Positions 7,253-14,197 of a DNA stretch of 14,197 nucleotides are shown here, one piece after another; the stretch's first letter is position 1, and every line of letters begins with the position of its first letter. Under the pieces are notes generated by a model. It was given only the letters and a program-made list of their open reading frames with translations, did no database searches and was not told the DNA's origin. The stretch is from an uncultured Clostridia bacterium (GTDB taxonomy: Bacteria > Bacillota > Clostridia > RUG12999): NCBI GenBank assembly GCA_938005345.1, contig CALLNG010000547.1:1-14197 (forward strand), written 5' to 3'. A program made the translations under genes and the position numbers.

Positions 7253-8104
7253 ATGGAATTTGTAACACTGAGCAACGGAATCAAAATGCCCCTTGAAGGA
7301 TTCGGCGTTTTTCAGGTGCCTGATCCTGCGGTATGCGAACAGGCGGTGCTGGATGCAATCGAGAGCGGCTACCGCTTAATCGATACGGCGGCAGCGTATA
7401 TGAATGAAGAGGCCGTGGGCAATGCAGTCAAAAAATGCGGAGTACCGCGCGAAGAACTATTTATTACCACAAAACTGTGGGTACAGGACGCCAGCTATGA
7501 AGGTGCCAAACAAGCGATGAAAACCTCGCTGCAAAAGCTCGGCCTGGATTACATCGACTTATATCTCCTGCACCAGCCCATGGGTGACTACACCGGCGCA
7601 TACCGGGCTATGGAGGAGGCATACAAGGTAGGCGGCCTTAAGGCAATCGGAGTATGCAACTTCTATCCGGAAAGGCTTGCCGATTTCTGCGAAACGGTTG
7701 AAATTACGCCAATGGTCAATCAGGTGGAACTGCACCCGTTCTTCCAGCAGCAAAAGGCGCTGGATTTGATGAAGGAATACGGCGTTGTACCGGAAGCGTG
7801 GGGTCCGTTTGCAGAAGGCAATCACGGTATTTTCACGCACCCTGTATTAAGCAAAATCGGTAAAAAATATGGTAAAAGTGCTGCGCAGGTAGCGCTCCGC
7901 TGGAATGTCCAGCGCGGCGTTGTGGTCATTCCAAAGTCTGTGCATCAAGAAAGAATGCAGCAAAACATCGACATTTGGGATTTCACGCTCAGCGATGCCG
8001 ACATGGCGGAAATCGCAGCTCTTGACATTGGGCACAGCGAAATTGTCAACCACTATGATCCCGCGTTTGTCAAAATGCTGCACAACATGAAAATACACGA
8101 CTAA
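7253..8104 (+). CDS. Aldo/keto reductase (AKR5-like, 2,5-diketo-gluconate reductase type)
   Basis: This is a 283-residue single-domain TIM-barrel oxidoreductase of the cytosol that reduces aldehydes or ketones with NADPH. The catalytic tetrad is complete: Asp44 and Tyr49 (IDTAAAY), Lys74 (ITTKLW) and His107 (LYLLHQP). The cofactor loop near the C-terminus is present (VIPKSVHQERMQQN). The start has an AGGAGG ribosome binding site eight bases upstream and lies 13 bases after the alcohol dehydrogenase stop. The true substrate is unknown. The last codons and 3' flank of this gene are copied about 940 bases downstream, after the SDR gene. Confidence 0.95.
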   Translation: MEFVTLSNGIKMPLEGFGVFQVPDPAVCEQAVLDAIESGYRLIDTAAAYMNEEAVGNAVKKCGVPREELFITTKLWVQDASYEGAKQAMKTSLQKLGLDYIDLYLLHQPMGDYTGAYRAMEEAYKVGGLKAIGVCNFYPERLADFCETVEITPMVNQVELHPFFQQQKALDLMKEYGVVPEAWGPFAEGNHGIFTHPVLSKIGKKYGKSAAQVALRWNVQRGVVVIPKSVHQERMQQNIDIWDFTLSDADMAEIAALDIGHSEIVNHYDPAFVKMLHNMKIHD

Positions 8105-8153
8105 CGTTTGCATGACGTAACTATATGCATACTGTGAAAAAAAGGAGTTTATC

Positions 8154-8984
8154 ATGAAAGATGTAATTGTATGGACCGGCGCAGGACAAATAGGAATGGC
8201 TATTGCGCGCGGGGTTGGTTATGGAAAAAAAATTGTTGTAGGTGACAAAAACCAAAAGAATGCGGAAGCAATTGCAAAGATTATGAATGATGCTGGATTT
8301 GATGTCGTCCCTTTCGAGACTGATATTTCATCTAGACAGTCAATACTGAAACTAATAGCAGAGGGAGAAAAATACGGCGATATTGCAATGCTTATTAACG
8401 CAGCGGGCGTTTCACCGAGCCAAGCCCCTATAGAAGCTATTTTGAAGGTGGACTTATATGGAACCGCCGTACTTTTGGAAGAAATAGGAAAGGTGATTAA
8501 ACCAGGGGGAACCGGCGTCACTATTTCAAGCCAATCCGGCCACAGAATGCCTGCACTTGCGCCCGAAATAGACGAACAGCTTGCCACAACCCCGACGGAA
8601 GAGCTGCTGAATCTTCATGTGCTAAAAACCGAAAATATAAAGGATACCCTTCATGCATATCAAATGGCCAAACGCTGCAATGAAAAGCGGGTGATGTTTG
8701 AAGCAGTGAAATGGGGCAAAAAGGGCGCAAGAATTAACTCCATTTCACCTGGCATTATTGTGACCCCTCTAGCAATAGACGAATTTAATGGTATCAGAGG
8801 TGCCTTTTATAAAAATATGTTTGCAAATTGTCCTGCAGGCAGACCAGGGACAGCAGACGAAGTAGCAAATGTGGCAGAGTTGCTTATGGGTCCTCAAGGA
8901 GCGTTTATAACAGGAGCGGATTTCTTGATAGACGGGGGAGCGACTGCATCTTATTTTTACGGACCATTAAGGCCGCAAGAGTAA
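8154..8984 (+). CDS. Short-chain dehydrogenase/reductase (SDR)
   Basis: The 276-residue Rossmann-fold oxidoreductase carries TGAGQIGMAIA at the N-terminus (residues 8-18). This is a G-x-G-x-x-G variant rather than the usual TGxxxGIG. An acidic Asp31 at the end of the second strand favours NAD(H) over NADP(H) (inference). INAAGVSPSQ (81-90), the Ser region SSQSGHRMP (125-133) and the catalytic pair Tyr169/Lys173 (AYQMAK) follow. SISPGIIVTPL (197-207) and ITGADFLIDGG near the end complete the family pattern. An insertion of about 30 residues between the Ser and Tyr motifs is normal for this QIG clade. An AAAGGAG site precedes the ATG. The gene looks more AT-rich at its 5' end (20 of 60 G+C at 8221-8280) than its neighbours. 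It is flanked on both sides by copies of the aldo/keto reductase tail, which suggests it was inserted. Confidence 0.93.
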   Translation: MKDVIVWTGAGQIGMAIARGVGYGKKIVVGDKNQKNAEAIAKIMNDAGFDVVPFETDISSRQSILKLIAEGEKYGDIAMLINAAGVSPSQAPIEAILKVDLYGTAVLLEEIGKVIKPGGTGVTISSQSGHRMPALAPEIDEQLATTPTEELLNLHVLKTENIKDTLHAYQMAKRCNEKRVMFEAVKWGKKGARINSISPGIIVTPLAIDEFNGIRGAFYKNMFANCPAGRPGTADEVANVAELLMGPQGAFITGADFLIDGGATASYFYGPLRPQE

Positions 8985-9041
8985 TGGTATTGCTACGGCC
9001 CTACCTTGAAAAAGCTGCACGGCATAAAAATACATAACTAA
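8985..9041 (+). pseudogene. Remnant of a second aldo/keto reductase C-terminus
   Basis: Directly after the SDR stop, in the same frame, the DNA reads YGPTLKKLHGIKIHN and then TAA. This mirrors the true reductase tail (YDPAFVKMLHNMKIHD, stop). The similarity also holds in the DNA and continues past the stop: ACTAACGTTTGCA after the reductase at about 8099, against ACTAAAGTTGCA here at about 9037. By eye about four in five bases match over some 40 positions, with one small gap. It therefore looks like the end of a duplicated reductase gene plus its 3' flank, with the rest lost or replaced by the SDR gene. Confidence 0.65.
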
Positions 9042-9067
9042 AGTTGCAAAAGAAAGGAAGAGAAAAC

Positions 9068-10404
9068 ATGAAAAAGAGATTGGTATCCGTCGCCTTGCGG
9101 CAACACTCACTTTGCCGCTTTCATTTGCAAACATTGGCACAATGGCCGCTTCCCAAACGAGAGCTGAGGCGCTCGTCACCATCATTCAAGCAATCGGTAA
9201 AGAGGACGAAGCGCTTACAGAAACCGCGCAGCACCCATTTACCGACGTTCCAGATTGGGCGGATCACTATGCGGCGTATGCGTATCAAAACGGCATTATC
9301 ACAGGCGTTGGCGATAACCGCTTCGAATCAGACAGAGCGGTTACCGCAGAAGAATATTCCGCTATGCTGGAGCGGGCAACAGGGCTGGCAGACACCAATG
9401 CCCCAGCGACCGATGTAAATACCCTGCAAATTGCCGAGCAAGGTATGTTCTCTTCCGGCGGAACCGTGACAGAACCGGTGGAAGGTGAATTTGACTCCTC
9501 CACCAACTGGCTGGACTCCACGCGCGCCGGGAATACGGCTCACGTGGATCACGCAAACGTACTGTATCAAATCCCGAAAAACGAAACCGGCCTGCCGATG
9601 GTATTTCTTCACGGCTACGGACAGTCCCGTATGGGCTGGATGACGACGCCGGACGGCAGAGAGGGATGGTCCACATTCTTCCTGAAAAAGGGACACAGCG
9701 TATTTTTAGTAGACCAGCCGCGCCGGGGCGAGGCGGGTTCCACTGCTGCCATGACAAACGATTCCATTGATACCTGGTCGGCAGCTTCCAAAGAATATAT
9801 GCCCGGCGACCAGGCTTGGTATACGCATTTCCGGATTGGACGCACGGCGCTGGAACGGTATGAAGGATCCCAGTTCCCAGAGGGCGAAGAGGCTCAAAAT
9901 CAGTTCTTCCGCCAGATGACGCCCAATACAGGCAGCTTTGACCAGGCAGTCGCCGCAGCAGCCATGGACGAAGTCATGAACGATGTCTACGATATGACTG
10001 GCAAAAAGATCATCTATGTGACCCACTCCCAAGGCGGCAGAGTTGGCTGGGACGTGAATCCAGAACATGTGGCGGCTATCGTTGCCATCGAGCCGGGCGG
10101 CACACCGGAAATTGATTCCGAGCAGTACAACAAATTCTTGGAGGCGGATATTCCAATCATCATCTATTTCGGCGACTATATTGACAACGGTCCGGAGGAT
10201 ATCCAGTCTACCTCGTTTTGGAAAGGAATCCGGGACGCAGCCGCCGCCTTTGCCGAGAGTTATAATGCCAACGGTGGAAACTGTACAGTAATCAACCTGC
10301 CGGACATTGGAATCACGGGCAACTCCCACTTTATGTTCCAGGAACGCAACAGTGAGGAAATTGCAATTCATGTAGAAAACTGGATTAAAGAAAATGTCCA
10401 GTAA
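9068..10404 (+). CDS. Secreted SLH-domain esterase (esterase-713-like alpha/beta hydrolase) with a frameshift in the signal peptide
   Basis: The body is open from about 9091 to the stop at 10404. The ATG at 9068 has an AAAGGAAGAG ribosome binding site but lies one frame off. ATG-frame codons give MKKRLVSVAL and the body frame continues as AATLTLPLSFANIG, which join into a normal signal peptide if one base is restored near 9094-9100. Without it, only a TTG at 9112 could start the body, with no good ribosome binding site and a truncated signal. Numbering from that TTG, residues about 17-95 hold one SLH module and part of another (FTDVPDWADHYAAYAYQNG), which bind secondary wall polymer. The hydrolase follows, with LHGYGQSRMGW (166-176), DQPRRGEAGS, FFRQMTPNTG, nucleophile Ser306 (THSQGG), acid Glu327 (AIEPGG) and His406 (GNSHF). 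A Ser-Glu-His triad is the hallmark of esterase 713. The substrate is unknown. The next gene follows after 18 bases. Confidence 0.85.
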
Positions 10405-10422
10405 TGGTGGAAGGGGTCGGAA

Positions 10423-11679
10423 ATGAAACAGGTAGCAATCGCCATCATGATGTTTTTGGGAATTTACAACACGATGTTTCCCTCCATTTTTGCGGCGGAG
10501 CCAGCCATCAAAATAGAAGAACAACGGTTACAGGCCGGCACGATCGCCTATACCGTTACGTCAAATGTGCCTCTTGCCGGTGTGATGATCTGTGCCGTTT
10601 ATGACAGCAGCGGTATACTGGACAATGTCGCCGTAACAAAAAGCGCGGACGCGCAAAACCGGTGGCAACTCAGCGTCAGTACCCAGCTCGAAAGGGGAAA
10701 AAGCAAACTGTTTTTCTGGAATTCTATGGATAACATGCAGCCGTGGGTAAACAGCGCCGCCTCGGAGTGGGACAAAAGCCATCTTGCGGCAAACGATGAA
10801 CATTTAACAGTACAGTCAACCATTGGCGATTTATTACATCATCCGGTATTTGCGGGATTTGCACAGCATATTCTGCCCCGGGCTGGACGTTCCTATGATG
10901 AAAGCATGCCGCTTTCCGACATGGCCTCGCTCATGCCCTATCACAGCCATGTCCATGCGCAAAATTCCGTTGACGCGCTCAACCGGCTGATTGATGATGT
11001 AAACAACGGCAAACAAATATTCTATGATTTTTATACCGAGGAAGAAAAGGCGGCCGACCCTTCCAAAGAAAATACCGGGCTGTTTTTCTACCGCGGAGGG
11101 GAGGGCGCACTCTTTGCCGTGCAATGCGCAGGCGGCGGTTTTTCCTATGTCGGCTCGCTGCATGAAAGCATGCCGCATTGTGTGGAAATAAACAAGCATG
11201 GCTACAACGCGTTTGCCATTCAATACCGCGTCGGCGGCGAACAATATGCCGCCGAGGATTTGGCCGCCGCCATTTCCTTTATTATGGAACATGCGGAGGA
11301 ACTGGGTGTAAGTACAGAGAACTATTCCGTATGGGGCGGCAGCGCGGGCGCACGGATGGCAGCGGATATCGGTTCCTACGGCACGGCCTACTGGGGCGCG
11401 CAAACCGATTCCCGCCCGGCCGCGGTTATCTTTATGTACACCGGCCGCTCCGATTATACGCCGAATGATCCGCCAACGTTTGCGGGCGTCGGTGGAAACG
11501 ATGGCATTGCTAATCCCAATATCATGAAACGCCGTTCAGACGCATTGGCGGCGCTGGGGATTGATACGGAATTTCATTTGTATCCCCATCTTGGGCATGG
11601 ATTCGGTATCGGTCTTGGCACCAGCGCCGAAGGCTGGGTTGATGATGCCGTAGCATTTTGGGAAAACCATATAAAGTGA
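10423..11679 (+). CDS. Secreted alpha/beta hydrolase (esterase/lipase, acetyl-esterase type) with N-terminal stalk domain
   Basis: The protein has 418 residues. Residues 1-25 form a signal peptide ending IFA-AE. Residues about 28-110 form a beta-rich stalk that ends in KLFFWNSMDNMQPW, a motif seen in many Clostridial exoproteins. The hydrolase domain runs from about 195. Its oxyanion motif is CAGGGF (236-241) instead of the usual HGGGF. Then come HESMPHCVEINKHGYNAFAIQYR, the nucleophile Ser307 in WGGSAGARMA, a probable acid Asp360 (VGGNDG) and His392 (LGHGFGIG). It should act outside the membrane on short acyl esters; this follows from the fold family and the substrate is not known. A GGAAGGGG site precedes the ATG. 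It lies 18 bases after the SLH esterase and 10 before the next gene. Confidence 0.88.
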   Translation: MKQVAIAIMMFLGIYNTMFPSIFAAEPAIKIEEQRLQAGTIAYTVTSNVPLAGVMICAVYDSSGILDNVAVTKSADAQNRWQLSVSTQLERGKSKLFFWNSMDNMQPWVNSAASEWDKSHLAANDEHLTVQSTIGDLLHHPVFAGFAQHILPRAGRSYDESMPLSDMASLMPYHSHVHAQNSVDALNRLIDDVNNGKQIFYDFYTEEEKAADPSKENTGLFFYRGGEGALFAVQCAGGGFSYVGSLHESMPHCVEINKHGYNAFAIQYRVGGEQYAAEDLAAAISFIMEHAEELGVSTENYSVWGGSAGARMAADIGSYGTAYWGAQTDSRPAAVIFMYTGRSDYTPNDPPTFAGVGGNDGIANPNIMKRRSDALAALGIDTEFHLYPHLGHGFGIGLGTSAEGWVDDAVAFWENHIK

Positions 11680-11689
11680 GGGAGAAACG

Positions 11690-12247
11690 ATGAATAAAAC
11701 GGTTTTGATTCTATCAGGCAGTCCGAGAAAAGGCGGAAATTCCGATTTGCTTTGCGATGAATTTGCGCGCGGGGCAAGAGAAAACGGAAATGCGGTTGAA
11801 AAGATTTTCATCCGCGATAAAAAGATTGGCTGCTGCACTGCCTGCTATTATTGCCGGGAAACCGGAAAAGGCTGTGCGATCAAAGACGACATGGCAGAAC
11901 TTTTAGACCACATGATGAAAGCGGACGTCATTGTGTTGGCAAGCCCCGTCTATTTTTACTCCATTGATGCACAGATGAAAACGGTGATTGACCGCACAGT
12001 CGCGAAGTGGAGAGACATTAAAAACAAAGAATTTTATTACATTATGACAGCAGCGGAACCAGACCGCGCCGCAATGGAATGTACACTGGAATGCTTCCGA
12101 GGCCTCGCCGCTTGCCTGGACGGTTCACGGGAAATGGGCGTCATTTACGGAACGGGCGTTTACGAAGCGGGAACGGTCAAGGGCACACCCGCATTTCAAG
12201 AGGCATATCAAATGGGAAGCGCTGTTTCAAGGAGGAATGAAAAATGA
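11690..12247 (+). CDS. Flavodoxin-fold NAD(P)H-dependent oxidoreductase with four-cysteine (iron-sulfur-flavoprotein-like) motif
   Basis: The protein has 185 residues and no signal peptide, so it is cytosolic. The FMN phosphate-binding loop is GSPRKGGNSD (10-19). Residues 49-62 carry C-x2-C-x2-C-x6-C (CTACYYCRETGKGC), preceded by another Cys48. This fits the compact cluster motif of archaeal-type iron-sulfur flavoproteins (C-x2-C-x2-C-x4-7-C). However, many flavin reductases have fewer cysteines at this place without a cluster. ASPVYFYSIDAQMKTVIDR (about 84-102) is the second flavin-contact segment. Its start has GGGAGAAACG upstream. Its stop overlaps the next start by four bases (ATGA at 12244-12247), so translation of the two flavodoxin-fold proteins is probably coupled. 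Confidence 0.9.
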   Translation: MNKTVLILSGSPRKGGNSDLLCDEFARGARENGNAVEKIFIRDKKIGCCTACYYCRETGKGCAIKDDMAELLDHMMKADVIVLASPVYFYSIDAQMKTVIDRTVAKWRDIKNKEFYYIMTAAEPDRAAMECTLECFRGLAACLDGSREMGVIYGTGVYEAGTVKGTPAFQEAYQMGSAVSRRNEK

Positions 12248-13245
12248 AAAAAATTGTGTCGGTTTTGATGGCATTGCTCTTTACCATGACCATGGTAACA
12301 GGTTGTTTTGCGGCAGAAAGCAGCGAGACTGATTTTACGCTTACCATGCAAATCGGGAATCCTATGATGACGGTCAACGGAGCGGAACGGGAAATTGATC
12401 CTGGACGCGGCACGGTGCCAGTCGAACAAAATGGCAGAACGCTGGTTCCGATCCGCGCGATTGTGGAAGCCATGGGCGGAACCGTGCATTGGGATGAAGA
12501 AACGCAGACAGCCCTGTTAGAATATAACGGCGACATGATCGCCCTTACGCTTGGCAGCACCACGGCATATTTCAACGAAACGGCAAATACATTGGACGTA
12601 GCGCCCATTTCGGTAAATGACAGAACCATGCTGCCAATACGGTTTATTGCCGAGAGTTTCCAGTTTCACGTTGCCTGGAACCAAGATTCACAAACGGTTA
12701 CCATCACCAAACAGGCGGGCGCTCCTGATGAAACGCCCACTCCGGCAACGGATCCTGAACAGGGAAAAACCTTGGTGGCCTATTATTCCGCAACAGGTAA
12801 TACCGCGGAAGCAGCAAATTACATTGCCCAAGCAACAAACGCCGATCTATTTGAACTGGAACCAGCAGAGCCTTATACAGACGCGGATTTGGATTGGACA
12901 GACGATAGCAGCCGGGTCGTCTATGAGTATGATCATCCAGAGGAACGGAACGTGGAACTGGTATCAACGGCGGTACTGGATTGGGAATCCTATGACACCG
13001 TATTTATCGGCTATCCCATTTGGTGGGGCATTGCAGCATGGCCGGTTGAGGGCTTTGTGGAAGCCAATGACTTTTCCGGCAAGACCGTCATCCCGTTTTG
13101 CACCTCGTCAAGCTCAGGCCTCGGCGAAAGCGGACATCTGCTTGCGGAACTGTCCGGCACCGGAAACTGGTTGGAAGGCATGCGGTTCCGCTCCGGCGTG
13201 TCCGAAACGGATGTTAGCGCATGGGTAGAAAGTTTGGGACTGTAA
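12244..13245 (+). CDS. Exported stalk-flavodoxin fusion, probable lipoprotein
   Basis: The protein has 333 residues. MKKIVSVLMALLFTMTMVTGC is a signal sequence in which VTGC (18-21) fits a lipobox, so Cys21 may be lipidated. Cleavage at CFA-AE by signal peptidase I is an alternative. Residues about 35-156 are a copper-amine-oxidase-N-like stalk domain with two internal repeats (RTLVPIRAIVEAMGG and RTMLPIRFIAESF), a common Clostridial surface spacer. A Pro/Thr linker (about 159-172) leads to a flavodoxin domain of the Flavodoxin_4 type (174-333). This has LVAYYSATGNTAEAA as FMN loop and FIGYPIWWGIAAWP as flavin-stacking region. A flavodoxin displayed outside the membrane is unusual, since flavodoxins normally load FMN in the cytosol. 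It is the last gene of the operon, translationally coupled to the cytosolic flavoprotein and followed by a terminator. Confidence 0.9.
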   Translation: MKKIVSVLMALLFTMTMVTGCFAAESSETDFTLTMQIGNPMMTVNGAEREIDPGRGTVPVEQNGRTLVPIRAIVEAMGGTVHWDEETQTALLEYNGDMIALTLGSTTAYFNETANTLDVAPISVNDRTMLPIRFIAESFQFHVAWNQDSQTVTITKQAGAPDETPTPATDPEQGKTLVAYYSATGNTAEAANYIAQATNADLFELEPAEPYTDADLDWTDDSSRVVYEYDHPEERNVELVSTAVLDWESYDTVFIGYPIWWGIAAWPVEGFVEANDFSGKTVIPFCTSSSSGLGESGHLLAELSGTGNWLEGMRFRSGVSETDVSAWVESLGL

Positions 13246-13272
13246 TGGTACCCTCTATCATTTCATAAAATC

Positions 13273-13321
13273 ACAGCCGCGCGGTGTTGACTTTGATTCC
13301 ATCACGCGGCTGTATTTTTTT
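13273..13321 (+). terminator. Intrinsic terminator at the end of the redox/esterase operon
   Basis: A perfect nine-base stem, ACAGCCGCG with CGCGGCTGT, is followed by A and seven T. A few extra inner pairs (GGTG with CATC) are possible. It lies 28 bases after the stop of the stalk-flavodoxin gene. It is the only strong terminator between 5973 and this point, which supports a single seven-gene transcript. Confidence 0.88.
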
Positions 13322-13486
13322 GCAATAATCCCGTTTGCTTACACTCCCCCTCTTTCCTATCCCTCTAGTCCTAAATGTATCTTGAAAAAACTTCTCTTTC
13401 TTTACTTCCATTCATACTTCTTTCCAAACACAAACACGCCAAATCTCTGATATTTTTTTCAAATTACAATAGATTTTTGATAAAAA
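13322..13486. other. Gene-free spacer
   Basis: I see no ORF with a ribosome binding site, RNA motif or repeat here. Bases about 13337-13440 are strikingly pyrimidine-rich on the plus strand (runs such as CTCCCCCTCTTTCC), without an obvious hairpin. Confidence 0.5.
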
Positions 13487-13489
13487 CTG

Positions 13490-13498
13490 TGCTATAAT
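13490..13498 (+). promoter_or_regulatory. Extended -10 promoter for the response-regulator gene
   Basis: TGC directly followed by TATAAT forms an extended -10 element. No convincing -35 hexamer is found 16-18 bases upstream, which is tolerable for extended -10 promoters. The start would be near 13505, giving a leader of about 58 bases. Confidence 0.6.
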
Positions 13499-13562
13499 AG
13501 AAAAAACAAAGGATAAACGATGGTACACGCTAAAATAGATGGACGGAAAGGATGGGGCCGGT

Positions 13563-14197
13563 ATGAAAATATTGGTGGTAGACGATGATTATAACATTTG
13601 CGACCTAATCCGCATGTATCTGGAAAAAGAAGGCTTTGAGGTGGAACTCGCCTATGATGGAAAGAGCGCCGTGGAAAAATTCAAAACGATTGCGCCGTCT
13701 CTCATTGTGCTGGACATCATGCTGCCAGGCATGGACGGCTGGGATGTTTGCCGCCAAATCCGCAAAGTGAGCCAGGTGCCGGTCATTATGCTTAGCGCAA
13801 AAGGGGAAACCTTTGACAAAGTGCTTGGGTTGGAACTGGGCGCAGACGATTACATAGTCAAACCTTTCGAGGCGCGGGAGCTGGTAGCGCGTATCCGCGC
13901 GGTGCTGCGCCGAAGCGAAAATACGCCCATGGAAGAAGAACAGGAAGTGGTATATCCTAACATGTCCATCAATTTGAGTACCTACGAACTGAAACTGGGC
14001 GGTAAAACCATTGACATTCCTCCCAAAGAACTGGAACTGCTTTATTATTTAGCAAAAAATCCCAACCGCGTATTTACACGTGAACAGTTATTGGACGAAA
14101 TCTGGGGATATGACTTTTTCGGCGACTCGCGCACGGTTGATGTACATGTCAAACGGCTGCGTGAAAAAATCGAGCCGTATGAGCAAAATTGGTCGCT
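13563..14197 (+). CDS. OmpR/PhoB-family response regulator (3' end outside window)
   Basis: The 211 visible residues cover nearly the whole protein. The receiver domain (1-118) has the acidic pair Asp7/Asp8, the phospho-acceptor Asp51 (IVLDIMLPGMDGWDV), Ser78 (MLSAK) and Lys100-Pro101 (IVKPF). After an acidic linker (EEEQE) the winged-helix DNA-binding domain begins at about 133, with PPKELELLYYLAKNPNRVFTR and DSRTVDVHVKRLREKIE as the family signature. The GGAAAGGATGGGG ribosome binding site precedes the ATG at 13563. A sensor kinase gene is expected just beyond the window (usual organisation, not visible). Since a terminator and its own promoter separate it from the esterase operon, a functional link to that operon is not shown. 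Confidence 0.95.
   Translation, partial: MKILVVDDDYNICDLIRMYLEKEGFEVELAYDGKSAVEKFKTIAPSLIVLDIMLPGMDGWDVCRQIRKVSQVPVIMLSAKGETFDKVLGLELGADDYIVKPFEARELVARIRAVLRRSENTPMEEEQEVVYPNMSINLSTYELKLGGKTIDIPPKELELLYYLAKNPNRVFTREQLLDEIWGYDFFGDSRTVDVHVKRLREKIEPYEQNWS

Noticed and set aside
8110..8140. Possible internal promoter between the reductase and SDR (TTGCAT, 16 bases, TACTGT) and a TGCAT/ATGCA dyad
   Set aside because: The -10 box is poor and no terminator precedes it. The arms of the dyad are only five bases. Not enough to call.
9706..10524. 272-codon minus-strand ORF opposite the SLH esterase
   Set aside because: It is antisense to a gene with all catalytic motifs intact. Its translation has no recognisable motif and it lacks a ribosome binding site.
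13520..13588. Short ORF (22 codons, AAAGGA site upstream) overlapping the start of the response regulator
   Set aside because: It could be a translationally coupled leader. But the codons overlapping the regulator are dictated by the regulator sequence, and the peptide has no attenuator-like feature, so chance is the simpler explanation.
1..14197. CRISPR arrays, tRNA or rRNA genes, insertion sequences, prophage or origin elements
   Set aside because: I saw no regularly spaced direct repeats, no tRNA-like cloverleaf motif, no transposase motifs or terminal inverted repeats, and no cluster of DnaA boxes.

Overview
The window reads as an anaerobic Gram-positive bacterium of the Bacillota, most likely class Clostridia. 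The reasons are strong AGGAGG-type ribosome binding sites, consensus vegetative promoters, SLH and copper-amine-oxidase-N stalk domains, a very large Ig-rich surface protein, and anaerobe-type redox enzymes. GC is roughly 45-50% by eye. I cannot name the species from sequence alone.

Left third (1-4860, minus strand). One very large secreted surface-protein gene starts at 4375 and runs leftward off the window (about 1,458 codons visible). It does not show up as a closed ORF because its stop lies outside. Upstream of it, in transcription order, are a perfect consensus promoter (4833-4805), a cobalamin riboswitch aptamer (4770-4573), an intrinsic terminator (4502-4467), a GGAGGAGG ribosome binding site and the start codon. 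The encoded protein begins with a DUF4430 (transcobalamin-C-terminal-like) domain, so aptamer and protein both point to vitamin B12 or another corrinoid. The first ~100 bases of the window look like plus-strand coding DNA of a different kind (72% GC in bases 1-60), so the far end of this gene may be cut by a rearrangement or an assembly join.

Middle and right (5025-13245, plus strand). A LysR-type regulator with its own promoter and terminator is followed by seven tightly spaced genes with no terminator between them. In order they are: an iron-type alcohol dehydrogenase, an aldo/keto reductase, an SDR dehydrogenase, an SLH-anchored esterase-713-like hydrolase, a second secreted alpha/beta hydrolase, a cytosolic flavodoxin-fold flavoprotein with a four-cysteine motif, and a probable lipoprotein that fuses a stalk domain to a flavodoxin domain. 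The set ends at a strong terminator (13273-13321). It combines three cytosolic carbonyl/alcohol oxidoreductases, two exported esterases and a pair of flavoproteins on opposite sides of the membrane. A reasonable inference is uptake or breakdown of an ester-containing substrate outside the cell with redox handling of its alcohol/carbonyl products inside, under LysR control.

Two scars stand out in this operon. A one-base frameshift separates the start codon and ribosome binding site of the SLH esterase from its body. A short copy of the aldo/keto reductase C-terminus plus its 3' flank sits between the SDR and esterase genes.

Right edge (13246-14197). After a gene-free stretch, a promoter with an extended -10 drives an OmpR-family response regulator that is cut by the window end. 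No tRNA, rRNA, CRISPR array or insertion sequence was seen.
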